Position numbers and translations under genes: made by a program
Shown: positions 23,993-31,868 of the stretch, piece by piece
How positions within the stretch are numbered: the first letter of the stretch is position 1
Layout of the letters: each line of letters begins with the position of its first letter
Source: an uncultured Acidimicrobiales bacterium
Lineage (GTDB): Bacteria; Actinomycetota; Acidimicrobiia; Acidimicrobiales; SZUA-35
Length of the DNA stretch: 64,000 nt
NCBI GenBank assembly: GCA_937997485.1
Contig: CALKTH010000075.1
Coordinates: 1-64,000 of the forward strand
Direction of reading: 5' to 3'
Notes under the pieces: generated by a model
Databases searched by the model: none
What the model was told of the DNA's origin: nothing
Seen by the model: only the letters and a program-made list of their open reading frames with translations

Positions 23993-24421
23993 ATGAGTGA
24001 ACGATCGCAACGGCGTCTTCCGGTACCCACGCCGGAAACACAACACTTCTGGGACGGGACCAAGCGGGGCGAACTGCTGCTGCAGCGCTGTACTGAATGC
24101 GATGGCGTCCACTTTCCTCCGCGCCCCTTCTGTCCGGCCTGCGGGCATCGAGAGGTGGAGGCGTTCGCCGCAACCGGACGAGGCACGCTCTACAGCTACG
24201 TGATCAACCACACCCCGAACCCTGCGTTCGACGGTCCGTACGCCATCGCCGTGGTCCAGCTGGATGAGGGGCCGCGCATGATGACCAACATCGTCGACTG
24301 CGAGCAGACGCCGGAGGCGTTGGAGCTCGACATGCCGGTCGAGGTCTCCTATCTCGACGCCAGCGACGAGATCACGCTTCCGTTGTTCCGACCGGCGGCT
24401 CCCGTAGAAGGTCCGGCATGA
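23993..24421 (+). CDS. DUF35/OB-fold acyl-CoA-associated zinc-ribbon protein
   Basis: A 142-residue protein. A rubredoxin-like zinc ribbon (Cys33, Cys36, Cys47, Cys50: CTECDG...CPACG) is followed by an OB fold starting G-R-G-T-L-Y-S-Y. DUF35 proteins act as obligate partners of thiolase-like or hydratase-like enzymes, supplying acyl-CoA binding in, for example, steroid side-chain aldolases (ChsH2-Ltp2). The gene directly precedes a thiolase-fold gene with a four-base ATGA overlap, so the two should form one complex. Confidence 0.92.
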   Translation: MSERSQRRLPVPTPETQHFWDGTKRGELLLQRCTECDGVHFPPRPFCPACGHREVEAFAATGRGTLYSYVINHTPNPAFDGPYAIAVVQLDEGPRMMTNIVDCEQTPEALELDMPVEVSYLDASDEITLPLFRPAAPVEGPA

Positions 24422-25566
24422 GGGCAGATCACATCGCCGTGGTCGGTGCGGCTGAGACAACCGACCTCGGCAAGACTCCGCACATCAGTCAGCTCGGCAT
24501 GCATGCCGACGCGGCGCTCAACGCCCTCGCCGATGCCGGTCTCACCATCCACGACATCGACGGCGTGGCCACAGCGGGCGAGCGACCGACCGATATCGCC
24601 CACTACTTGGGCATCGTCCCGCGTTGGGTCGATGGAACGTCTGTCGGCGGCTGCTCGTTCATGCTTCATGTACGGCACGCCGCGGCCGCAATCGCCGCGG
24701 GCCTGTGCACCACCGTGCTCATCACGCATGCCGAGAGCGGCCGCTCTCGGGTCGGGACGGGGCGTGGTGGCGGTGGCAATCGCTCCAGCCTCCCCGCCCA
24801 GTTCGAAGCCCCATTCGGGTCGATGGGGCCACCAACAATGTTCACGATTCCCGTCCTTCGCTACATGAAGGATCACGGACTGACCCACGAGCAGTTGGCG
24901 AACGTCGCGGTCGTGCAGCGCGAGTGGGCGGGCATGAATCCTCGCGCCACGTTCCAAGACCCGATCACCGTGGACGACGTCCTCGACTCTCGAATGATCG
25001 CGTACCCATTCCACCTGCTCGAGTGCTGCCTCGTGACCGATGGAGGCGGGGCGCTGATCCTGACGGCGGGAGAACGAGCGGACGACTTCGCTCAGCCTCC
25101 GGTCTACGTCCTCGGCCACGGCGAAAGCGTGGAGACGCCGATGGTCTCGCAGATGGAGGACTTCTCCTCGTCTCGGGCTTTCAAGGTGGCCGGCACCGAT
25201 GCCTTCGCCAGCTCAGGTATCACCCACGCCGATGTGGATCACCTGATGGTCTACGACGCCTTCGCACATCTGCCGCTCTACGGACTGGAAGACCTGGGCT
25301 TCTGCGAACGCGGCGAGGCAGGCGACTTCGTGTGGGAAGGCAACACAAGGCCCGGGGGATCACTGCCGATGAACACCAACGGTGGCGGGCTCTCCTACAT
25401 GCACTCGGGCATGTACGGGATGTACGCGCTCCAGGAGAGCGTGCGTCAGATGCGAGGCACCGCAGCGGCCCAAGTGCCAGGCGCCGAGGTCTCCGTAGCG
25501 CTTGGCGTGGGTGGGATGTTCGCAGCCAGCGGCTGCGTCGTGTTCACCAACCAACGGCCCGACTGA
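24418..25566 (+). CDS. Thiolase-fold acyl-CoA enzyme (SCP-x/Ltp2-like), partner of DUF35 protein
   Basis: A 382-residue thiolase superfamily protein. The first half starts IAVVGAAETTDLG and has a Cys in SVGGCSFM (Cys79) near the position of the thiolase nucleophile, though the usual C-x-S-G environment is absent. The C-terminal part has NTNGGGLSYMHSGM and ends in LGVGGMFAASGCVVF, as in non-thiolytic lipid-transfer aldolases. The fused DUF35-thiolase pair suggests retro-aldol or acetyl transfer on a CoA thioester of a bulky side chain. The substrate is unknown. Confidence 0.87.
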   Translation: MRADHIAVVGAAETTDLGKTPHISQLGMHADAALNALADAGLTIHDIDGVATAGERPTDIAHYLGIVPRWVDGTSVGGCSFMLHVRHAAAAIAAGLCTTVLITHAESGRSRVGTGRGGGGNRSSLPAQFEAPFGSMGPPTMFTIPVLRYMKDHGLTHEQLANVAVVQREWAGMNPRATFQDPITVDDVLDSRMIAYPFHLLECCLVTDGGGALILTAGERADDFAQPPVYVLGHGESVETPMVSQMEDFSSSRAFKVAGTDAFASSGITHADVDHLMVYDAFAHLPLYGLEDLGFCERGEAGDFVWEGNTRPGGSLPMNTNGGGLSYMHSGMYGMYALQESVRQMRGTAAAQVPGAEVSVALGVGGMFAASGCVVFTNQRPD

Positions 25567-25574
25567 CGCGCCGT

Positions 25575-25964
25575 TCAGCCGCGGCTGAGTTTGGCGAGCG
25601 CCGCCATGGCGTCGTCGGCTCGGTCGGCTGGCACGAAGAGGTGGTCGTGGTAGTACCCGGCGACGACGTTGCAGCTCAGCCCCTCGGCGGCCAGCGCGTT
25701 GGAGACTGCTGCGGTGAGGCCCACGGCTTCAAGGGCCGTGTGGATCCGTAGTGTGATCATCACGGCGACGTAGTCGTACGGCAGATTCTGTGCATCGGCC
25801 TCGAGGCGGTCGACGACCACCGTGACACCTTCGGTTTCGACAACCTGAACGATCGGCTTCAAGTCGGCTCGTGCCGCGGGAAGACTCACGAAGACGTACT
25901 CGCCCGGGCGTCGCTCGGGCTGAAGTGCAGCAAGGGTTTTCTGGAGATCGATTTCGCCGGCCAT
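25575..25964 (-). CDS. ACT-domain protein (DUF2241/ACT_3-like)
   Basis: A 129-residue protein of two small ACT-like units. The first (PGEYVFVSLP) and the second (ITLRIHTALEAVGLTAAVSNALAAEGLSCNVVAGYYHDHLFVP) match the PF10000-type ACT family found as stand-alone ligand sensors. The HDHLFVP motif is conserved. It likely binds an amino acid, but no regulated partner is fused to it. It is divergent from the MmcQ-like gene with only 35 bp between starts. Confidence 0.85.
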   Translation of the reverse strand: MAGEIDLQKTLAALQPERRPGEYVFVSLPAARADLKPIVQVVETEGVTVVVDRLEADAQNLPYDYVAVMITLRIHTALEAVGLTAAVSNALAAEGLSCNVVAGYYHDHLFVPADRADDAMAALAKLSRG

Positions 25965-25999
25965 CGACGGAGAAAGTTAGCGCGAACTACGGTCGGTGC

Positions 26000-26416
26000 A
26001 TGCCAACCGACAGCATCCCACCCGAGTGGCTGGCACAGGCCCGCGAGATCTGTCTTGCCCTCCCCCAGGCCACAGAGAAGGAGACGTGGGACCATCCAAC
26101 CTTCCGGGTGAAGGACAAGATCTTCGCTGGCATCGGAAGCGGCGACGGGGCCAACGACTTCCGACCCGACGACGGATCACCTGACCCTGTTGTCACCATG
26201 ACGATGAAATCGACACTGGAGATCCAGGAGATGCTTCTCTCCCACGGCCATCCCTTCTTCAAACCGAAGTACGTCGGCCCGAGCGGCTGGATCGGCATCG
26301 TGATCGACGAGGAAACCGACTGGGCCGAGGTCGAGGAGTTCGTGATCGACAGCTATTGCGCGGTGGCTCCGAAGAAGCTGGCGAAGGAACTCATGAACTC
26401 CTTCCCTGAGGGCTGA
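26000..26416 (+). CDS. MmcQ/YjbR family protein
   Basis: A 138-residue protein with the family pattern: CLALPQATEKETWDHPTFRVKDKIFAGI near the start and PKYVGPSGWIGIVIDEETDW in the middle, ending in a helix with APKKLAKEL. The fold is a double-wing DNA-binding-like domain whose function is unknown. The ATG at 26000 has no clear Shine-Dalgarno and only 35 bp separate it from the divergent ACT gene, so a leaderless start is plausible. Confidence 0.88.
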   Translation: MPTDSIPPEWLAQAREICLALPQATEKETWDHPTFRVKDKIFAGIGSGDGANDFRPDDGSPDPVVTMTMKSTLEIQEMLLSHGHPFFKPKYVGPSGWIGIVIDEETDWAEVEEFVIDSYCAVAPKKLAKELMNSFPEG

Positions 26417-26419
26417 ACC

Positions 26420-26494
26420 AAACGCCGAGCCCGCCAGAGCGATCTCAGCGATCCCAGGTCGGCGTTTCGTCGAGCAGGTTGCACCAAACGCCGA
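26420..26494. repeat. Three copies of a 9-mer (AAACGCCGA) between convergent genes
   Basis: AAACGCCGA at 26420-26428 and 26486-26494, with its exact complement TCGGCGTTT at 26459-26467. Either copy can pair with the middle one to make a 9-bp stem. The region separates the converging MmcQ and CaiB genes, so it may serve as a terminator on both strands. Confidence 0.5.
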
Positions 26495-26515
26495 CGTGGG
26501 CGGGCGCGGCGTGCG

Positions 26516-27739
26516 TCAGATGGCGCCGCGTTCGCGCAGACCGGCGACGACGTCATCATCAAGGCCGAGCAGGTCTCGCAGCACCTCGTCCGTATGTTCC
26601 CCGAGTCCGGGCGGCGCATGCTGGTACTCGATCGGCGACTCGGACATCTTGATCGGGTTGGCGACGCCGGGCGAGACCACACCGTCGGCTCGCTCCAGAT
26701 CGATGCGGCCGCCTCGATGCTTGAGCTGCGGTTCGTCGAACGTTTCGGCCACCGTGTTGACCTTCGCTGCAGGTACCCCGGCGGCTGGCAGCAGGCCCAG
26801 CCAGTGCGCCGCCGTCTCGGTTCGAGTGGCGGCATTGATCTCATCCGCCAGTTCTTGCCGATGCAGGGATCGGTCACCGTTCTCGACAAAGCGAGGATCG
26901 GTGACCAGGTCTGGTCGACCGAGGATGCGGCACAGTTCGGCGAACTGCCCGTTGTTGCCCACCGCAATGATGAAGGGAGCGTCAGCACCTTCGAACACCT
27001 GGTACGGAGCGAGGCTCGGATGCCACCCGCCGGTGCGGGCCGGTGTGACGCCGCTCACGAGGAAGCTTGTTGCCTGGTTCGCCAGCATCGCCGTCATGGT
27101 GTCGAGCAGTGCGACGTCGATGTATTGGCCTTCGCCAGTGACGCCGCGGCGAAGGAGTGCAGCGAGGACCGCCACCGTCGTGTACATCCCTGTGCTGAGG
27201 TCGGCCACGGCGACGCCGGCACGCATCGGCCCGGCACCGGGCTCGCCATCAGCGGGGCCGGTTACCGACATGAGTCCGCTCAAAGCCTGAGCCAAGTAGT
27301 CGTATCCCGGCTCTTCGGCCCGCGGTCCGGTTTGTCCGAAGCCGGTGATCGAGGCATAGACGAGACGGGAGTTGACCGCGGCAAGGTCGTCGTAGCCCAG
27401 GCCCTTCGCCGCCAGGCCACCGACCTTGAAGTTCTCCACCACCACGTCTGCCGTCTTCGCGAGTTCGAGGATCAGCGCCTTGCCATCGGGATGGCTCATG
27501 TCGATCGTGACTGAGCGCTTCCCGCGGTTGGCTGCCAAGTAGTACGACGACTCCATTGTTCGGTTGCCCTCGGCGTCGTCGAGCCAGAACGGGCCCCAGT
27601 GGCGCGTGTCGTCGCCGACGCCCGGTCGTTCCACCTTGATGACCTCGGCCCCAAGGTCGGCCAGCAGCTGGGTGCACCAGGGACCGGCGAGCACGCGGCT
27701 GAGATCAAGCACTCGAATTCCGGCGAGCGCACCGGTCAT
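26516..27739 (-). CDS. CaiB/BaiF family (class III) CoA transferase
   Basis: A 407-residue CoA transferase. The family start LAGIRVLDLSRVLAGPWCTQLLADLGAEVIKVE, the W-G-P-F region, FKVGGLAAKGLGY, and GVAVADLSTGMY with the catalytic Asp are visible. It should move CoA between carboxylic acids by a mixed-anhydride route, for example activating a carnitine, formate, bile-acid or aromatic acid. The ATG at 27739 overlaps the stop of the upstream DinB-like gene by four bases, so both are one transcript. Its convergent end is at the 9-mer repeat. Confidence 0.93.
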   Translation of the reverse strand: MTGALAGIRVLDLSRVLAGPWCTQLLADLGAEVIKVERPGVGDDTRHWGPFWLDDAEGNRTMESSYYLAANRGKRSVTIDMSHPDGKALILELAKTADVVVENFKVGGLAAKGLGYDDLAAVNSRLVYASITGFGQTGPRAEEPGYDYLAQALSGLMSVTGPADGEPGAGPMRAGVAVADLSTGMYTTVAVLAALLRRGVTGEGQYIDVALLDTMTAMLANQATSFLVSGVTPARTGGWHPSLAPYQVFEGADAPFIIAVGNNGQFAELCRILGRPDLVTDPRFVENGDRSLHRQELADEINAATRTETAAHWLGLLPAAGVPAAKVNTVAETFDEPQLKHRGGRIDLERADGVVSPGVANPIKMSESPIEYQHAPPGLGEHTDEVLRDLLGLDDDVVAGLRERGAI

Positions 27740-28449
27740 GCGGGCAACACCGGATCGACGATGTCCAGGGGATTGATCGACCACGCCACGATGGTGTCGG
27801 CATAGGCCGCGGCAGAGCGGCGAGTGCCGTCGGGCTCGACAATCTCGAGGGCGTCAATCTGTGTCCGACTTCGGCGTCCCATCGAGACTCGCATGAGGTC
27901 GAAGTCGCTGACATCGAGCCTCGGCGCCGTTCCGTCACCGTGACGGCCGATCTCAATGGCTGGCAGACCGGCCTCGACCGACCGGCTGACCATGAGATCA
28001 GCGAGCCAAGGCAGGTGATCGTCAATGAACCGCATGTCCGGCACCGCAGCGGCGCGCTCACCGATGGCCTGTCGGACGTCCCATTCGTGCGTCCACGCAT
28101 CGAGGTAGAACTGCGGAGGAAATCCTTCGGCAAAGTGCTCAATCACTTCCTCGAGCACGGGGCCCCGCTCATCCCATTCGTGGAGGACCTCGGCGAGGGA
28201 AAGAGGTTGACGCTGTTCCACATGGGCGTCGGCCCACGCTTCCGTCGCTGCTCCCTCGGTGTTCCGATCCAGGATGTCGGCGCAGACGCCCGCCATGTGG
28301 GCGAGAACGTCCTTCGTTGACCAGGCCGGACAGGTCGGCGTGAGTTCGGCGGCGTCGGCCTCTGACAGCGAACGGCCGAGTGCAGTGCACCTCACTCGCA
28401 GATCTCGGTAGGCGTCTCGAAGATGAGCGAAGGGAGGGTCGGCCGTCAC
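27736..28449 (-). CDS. Maleylpyruvate isomerase-family (mycothiol-dependent type) protein
   Basis: A 237-residue protein with the MDMPI_N/DinB fold: TPTCPAWSTKDVLAHMAG (about 37-54) and DAWTHEWDVRQAIGE (about 117-131) supply the metal-binding histidines. A C-terminal alpha/beta part of about 80 residues follows. Family members use mycothiol in actinobacteria. GTG 28449 is the start. It is coupled to the CaiB-type CoA transferase, so it may act on the same substrate path. Confidence 0.85.
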   Translation of the reverse strand: MTADPPFAHLRDAYRDLRVRCTALGRSLSEADAAELTPTCPAWSTKDVLAHMAGVCADILDRNTEGAATEAWADAHVEQRQPLSLAEVLHEWDERGPVLEEVIEHFAEGFPPQFYLDAWTHEWDVRQAIGERAAAVPDMRFIDDHLPWLADLMVSRSVEAGLPAIEIGRHGDGTAPRLDVSDFDLMRVSMGRRSRTQIDALEIVEPDGTRRSAAAYADTIVAWSINPLDIVDPVLPA

Positions 28450-28459
28450 GGCCGAGAGA

Positions 28460-28747
28460 CTACGCGGCGCTGACGGAGGAGACGGAACTCACTGACCCAG
28501 AAGTTGCCGGGACAGCGGTCGGGGCATTGGCGGCGCGGGCGCCGGTGGTCATCTTCTCGTGCAGCTCACAAATCTTGCCACTGGCGGTCTTCTGACAGAG
28601 CGACGGGACGAGGGCGTGCACGAAGGCAGCGCCTGCCGCACCGGCCAAACACTTCGAGAAGCCCATGGCCACCTTGAAGTGTTCGAAGTAGCTCTCGCCG
28701 ACGGATGCCGGGTGTTCCGTGAAGGGCTTGCTCAGTGTTGACGCCAT
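28460..28747 (-). CDS. Small conserved protein, DUF6356-like
   Basis: A 95-residue protein. The start LSKPFTEHPASVGESYFEHF is a highly conserved signature of DUF6356. It is followed by a hydrophobic stretch (about 28-48) and a Cys-containing loop. The last 25 residues are Ser/Ala/Thr-rich and probably flexible. TTGAGGG lies directly before the ATG at 28747. The function is unknown; it may be membrane-associated. It lies 10 bp upstream of the mycothiol-type gene on the same strand. Confidence 0.75.
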   Translation of the reverse strand: MASTLSKPFTEHPASVGESYFEHFKVAMGFSKCLAGAAGAAFVHALVPSLCQKTASGKICELHEKMTTGARAANAPTAVPATSGSVSSVSSVSAA

Positions 28748-28860
28748 CCCTCAAGTGTAGAGATGTGACGGAATGCACATCTTGCGTTCTTCGCGACGAA
28801 TCACTCCATCAGTGCATGATTCTTGTTGACAATTACCTCTCAATAGATGAACGTTCTAAT

Positions 28861-29325
28861 GTGGACGAAGTTGATCGGGAAATTGTGCGTTTACTCCAAG
28901 CCGACTCGTCGCTGAGCGCCCGCGAGCTCGGGGATCTCGTTGGGCTGACCGCCACGCCATGTTGGCGGCGGGTCAAGGCACTGGAAGAGCAGGGGGTTCT
29001 GACCGGTCAGGTGGCGCTCGTCAGCCCCGCAGCGATTGGCCTCGACGTCACCGCTCTGGTCCACATTCGCACCAACGACCACTCGAGCGATTGGCTCGAT
29101 CGCTTCCAGGCGGCCGTCGAGCACTTCCCCGAGATCGTCGAGGCCTACCGAGCAAGCGGCGAGATCGATTACATGCTCAAGGTGATCGTGCCGAGCATCA
29201 GCACGTACGACGAGTTCTACAAGCGCTTCATTCAGGCCATTGATCTCTACGACGTGCGCACCATCTTCGTGATGGAAGAAATGAAGCACACGACGGCGCT
29301 CCCCCTGCACTATCTCGACGCCTGA
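28861..29325 (+). CDS. Lrp/AsnC family transcriptional regulator
   Basis: A 154-residue feast/famine regulator. The start MDEVDREIVRLLQAD and an N-terminal winged helix-turn-helix (about 1-55; SARELGDLVGLTATPCWRRVKALEEQGVL) are followed by an RAM/AsnC ligand domain with GEIDYMLKVIV. GTG 28861 is chosen because Lrp proteins normally begin just before the D-x-x-D-R-x-I motif. An ATG at 28816 would add 15 residues. The AT-rich 28748-28860 gap, shared with the divergent DUF6356 gene, is the probable autoregulated promoter. Confidence 0.9.
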   Translation: MDEVDREIVRLLQADSSLSARELGDLVGLTATPCWRRVKALEEQGVLTGQVALVSPAAIGLDVTALVHIRTNDHSSDWLDRFQAAVEHFPEIVEAYRASGEIDYMLKVIVPSISTYDEFYKRFIQAIDLYDVRTIFVMEEMKHTTALPLHYLDA

Positions 29326-29332
29326 GGCGTCT

Positions 29333-29368
29333 CAGCGGTTGCCGGCAGATCAGCGGTTGCCGGCAAAT
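29333..29368. repeat. Two tandem copies of an 18-bp repeat
   Basis: CAGCGGTTGCCGGCAGAT at 29333-29350 is repeated with one change at 29351-29368, followed by a further CAGCG. Each unit carries the palindrome TGCCGGCA. It fills the gap between the Lrp gene and the convergent H1-like gene. Confidence 0.6.
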
Positions 29369-30456
29369 CAGCGACCTTTCAACACACCACCACCGAGCCC
29401 ATCACTGCGGCGACGGCTCGACGTCTTGGGTGTGGCCTTCTTGGAGGTCGACTTCTTCTTCTTTGCTGTCGGCTTCTTGGTGCTCGCCTTCTTGACGGTC
29501 CCTGTCGTCGACCGCTTCGCTGGCGTCTTCTTGGCCCCAGGCTTCTTCGCCGTGGTCTTGCGCTTCGGTGCGGCCTTCGTTGTCTTCGCTGGGGTCCTTG
29601 TTGCCTTCGACTTCTTCGCTGCGGTCTTTCTGGCCGTGGGGCGCTTCTTCGCTGGCACCTTTCGTGCCGAGCGCTTCGCCGTTGAGCGATCTGCCGTTGA
29701 GCGCTTTGCCGTTGAGCGCTTCCCCGCGGCGTTCTTGGCAGAGGAGCCTTTCGTTCCGGTGCCGACCGTTGGAACTGGCCGACCCGAGAGCTCTGCCAAC
29801 ACCACGCCGCTCTGCCCCACGTCCCCGGCCAAGCTTTGCACCTTCGCTCCCGCCGCCGAAAGGTTCTGCTGCAGCTGCTGCAGTCCTGCACCGGCATCGG
29901 AGAGGGCCGAGGCCACCTCGCTGATCTGCTTGCCACCCGCGTGCAGAGTCCGGGCCGCTCCGGCAGCTGGCGAAGTGGAGCTGATGTCGAGACCCGAGAC
30001 CACACTCAACCCCATCAGCTCGCTTCGCTCGACGGACAGGGTCGGTATCGAGATGTCGGCAAGCTCATCCCCCACCCGCTCGAGCAGCCCGGCCACGGAC
30101 CCCAAGTGTTTCTGACAGGCGTCGATGGCGTTGGCTGCCGCACTGGTCATGTCATCGGCATCAAGACCATCGCCTGCGGTGAGAAAGGCGCTCGCCTCGA
30201 CGGCTGCGCCTGCGGCGGTAGCCAGTGCATGACCTGCTCGGCCGAGGATGTCGGGCAGGCGGCCGATGAGATCAATCAGGTCGTCGCCATGCTCCTTGAG
30301 GAAGTCAATGACGCCAAGGAGGTCGTCGCCATGGCTCCCAATGAACGACACCGCTCCCATCAACTCGTCCTTGTTGTCATCGATCAGATCAACGATCCCC
30401 AGCACGCGCTGAAGCTGACCGCCACCGACCGAACTGAGCAGGTCTTCCAGATCCAT
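29368..30456 (-). CDS. Amphipathic/helical protein with a long histone-H1-like Lys/Ala/Pro tail
   Basis: A 362-residue protein in two parts. Residues 1-235 are predicted helical with repeated acidic-hydrophobic segments (IVDLIDDNKDELMG, HGDDLLGVIDFLKEHGDDLI) and a Gln/Leu-rich coil near 180-205. Residues 245-350 are almost all Lys, Arg, Ala, Thr, Ser and Pro with KRSTAKRST and PAKK units, as in eukaryotic H1 tails and bacterial HU/phasin-type nucleoid or granule proteins. The tail should bind DNA or polyphosphate. ATG 30456 starts at MDLEDLL; the upstream ATG at 30483 adds nine residues of no pattern. The function is unknown. Confidence 0.8.
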   Translation of the reverse strand: MDLEDLLSSVGGGQLQRVLGIVDLIDDNKDELMGAVSFIGSHGDDLLGVIDFLKEHGDDLIDLIGRLPDILGRAGHALATAAGAAVEASAFLTAGDGLDADDMTSAAANAIDACQKHLGSVAGLLERVGDELADISIPTLSVERSELMGLSVVSGLDISSTSPAAGAARTLHAGGKQISEVASALSDAGAGLQQLQQNLSAAGAKVQSLAGDVGQSGVVLAELSGRPVPTVGTGTKGSSAKNAAGKRSTAKRSTADRSTAKRSARKVPAKKRPTARKTAAKKSKATRTPAKTTKAAPKRKTTAKKPGAKKTPAKRSTTGTVKKASTKKPTAKKKKSTSKKATPKTSSRRRSDGLGGGVLKGR

Positions 30457-30554
30457 GGCCGAGAGTCTTGCACCACACGCCAACGAACTTGAGGTGCTCG
30501 CGCAGCAATGACTGTCTCCGCACCTCCAGAACGGAAGGCGGAGCGACGAACGGT

Positions 30555-31790
30555 CTACACGGGCAGGTTGCCGGTCGCAGCCTTGGTGGTGCCGTGATCC
30601 TTGTAGGCCGCAATGGTTCGCTGGGCGATGCGCATTTGATGGATCTCGTCGGCGCCGTCGGCAAACCGAGCCCAGCGAGCGTGCTGGCTCATGTGGGCCA
30701 GCGGCGTGTCGGTCGAATATCCGAGGGCGCCGTGCACCTGGATCGAACGATCGATGATGCGTCCGAGTGAGTTGGCCACGAAGTGCTTCGCCATCGACAC
30801 CTCACTCTTGAAGTCCTCACCAGCATCGATCTTGGACGCCGCGTGAAGCACCATGAGCTTGCTCTGGTAGAGCTCCATGGCCGAGTCAGCGATCATCCAC
30901 TGCACACCCTGCTTCTCGGCCAAGATCGAGCCGTGGCTGTATCGATCGAGTGAGCGGGCCACCATCATGTCCAGCGCTGTCTCGGCCTGGGCGATCCACC
31001 GCATGCAGTGGGCAAGGCGCGCCGGCCCCAATCGGTATTGACCGAGCATGTGCCCCTGACCTCGACCGCCGAGCATCTGCGTCTCGTGCACCCGGAGATC
31101 CTCGATGAGGATCTCGGAATGCCCGGTTGAGCCGTGCATGGTTTCGATCTGACGGACCTCGTTCCAACCCTCTTGGGGAAGATCGATGATGAAGGCGGTG
31201 TTGGCCGCCTGCGGCAAATCCGGATCGTCCTCAGTGCGAGCGATCAGGATGGCGAACTGCGCACGATTGGCGTTTGAGATGAACCACTTGTGGCCATTGA
31301 TCACCCACTCTTCGCCGTCCTGGTAGGCGTTCGTACGGATCAGCGTGGGGTCGGAGCCAGCAACCTCGGGCTCGGTCATGGCAAAGCACGACCAGGCCCG
31401 CCCTTCGCACAGGGGCTTCAGATACTTCTCCGCTTGCTCGGGCGTGGCCCAGTGCAGGAGCGTGTGCATGTTGCCCTCATCGGGCGCCTGGCAATTCAGA
31501 ACCCAGGGTCCGAGACGAGTCTTCGCCGCCTCCGCCTGCACCATGGCAAGCGCGACGTGTCCGAGCCCCATGCCTCCCCACGCTTCGGGCATGTGGGGCA
31601 TCCACAGTCCTTCGGCGTGCGCCTTCTTCCGGAGGCCCTTCAGCGCCTCGACGTAGGCCGCACGATCCGTCTCGTCGAGCTTCTCTTCGGCAATACGATC
31701 GGCCTCGGGAATGATCACGTCCTCAACGAAGGTGCGGACCCGTTGCCGAATCTCCTCGTGTTCGGGTGAGAGCGTGAAGTCGATAGCCAT
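30555..31790 (-). CDS. Acyl-CoA dehydrogenase (ACAD10/11-like)
   Basis: A 411-residue flavoenzyme. The N-terminal helical domain, the FAD/acyl region with CFAMTEPEVAGSDPT and W-x-ING-x-KWFISNA, and the C-terminal helical domain with GALGYSTDTPLAHM and RFADGADEIHQ are seen. The D-E-I-H motif is that of ACAD10/11-type enzymes. It should oxidise an acyl-CoA and pass electrons to ETF. It is divergent from an SDR, 78 bp apart. Confidence 0.94.
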   Translation of the reverse strand: MAIDFTLSPEHEEIRQRVRTFVEDVIIPEADRIAEEKLDETDRAAYVEALKGLRKKAHAEGLWMPHMPEAWGGMGLGHVALAMVQAEAAKTRLGPWVLNCQAPDEGNMHTLLHWATPEQAEKYLKPLCEGRAWSCFAMTEPEVAGSDPTLIRTNAYQDGEEWVINGHKWFISNANRAQFAILIARTEDDPDLPQAANTAFIIDLPQEGWNEVRQIETMHGSTGHSEILIEDLRVHETQMLGGRGQGHMLGQYRLGPARLAHCMRWIAQAETALDMMVARSLDRYSHGSILAEKQGVQWMIADSAMELYQSKLMVLHAASKIDAGEDFKSEVSMAKHFVANSLGRIIDRSIQVHGALGYSTDTPLAHMSQHARWARFADGADEIHQMRIAQRTIAAYKDHGTTKAATGNLPV

Positions 31791-31868
31791 GGTCTGTTTC
31801 CCCTACGGTCCGGCATTCGGCAGCACTCGTTGCCGCCTCGATCTCACCACACTCGCAGGACTCTCGGC

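Noticed and set aside
28826-28831. TTGACA as -35 of the Lrp gene
   Set aside because: No -10 hexamer lies at 16-18 bp; the only TA-rich candidate is at the wrong distance.
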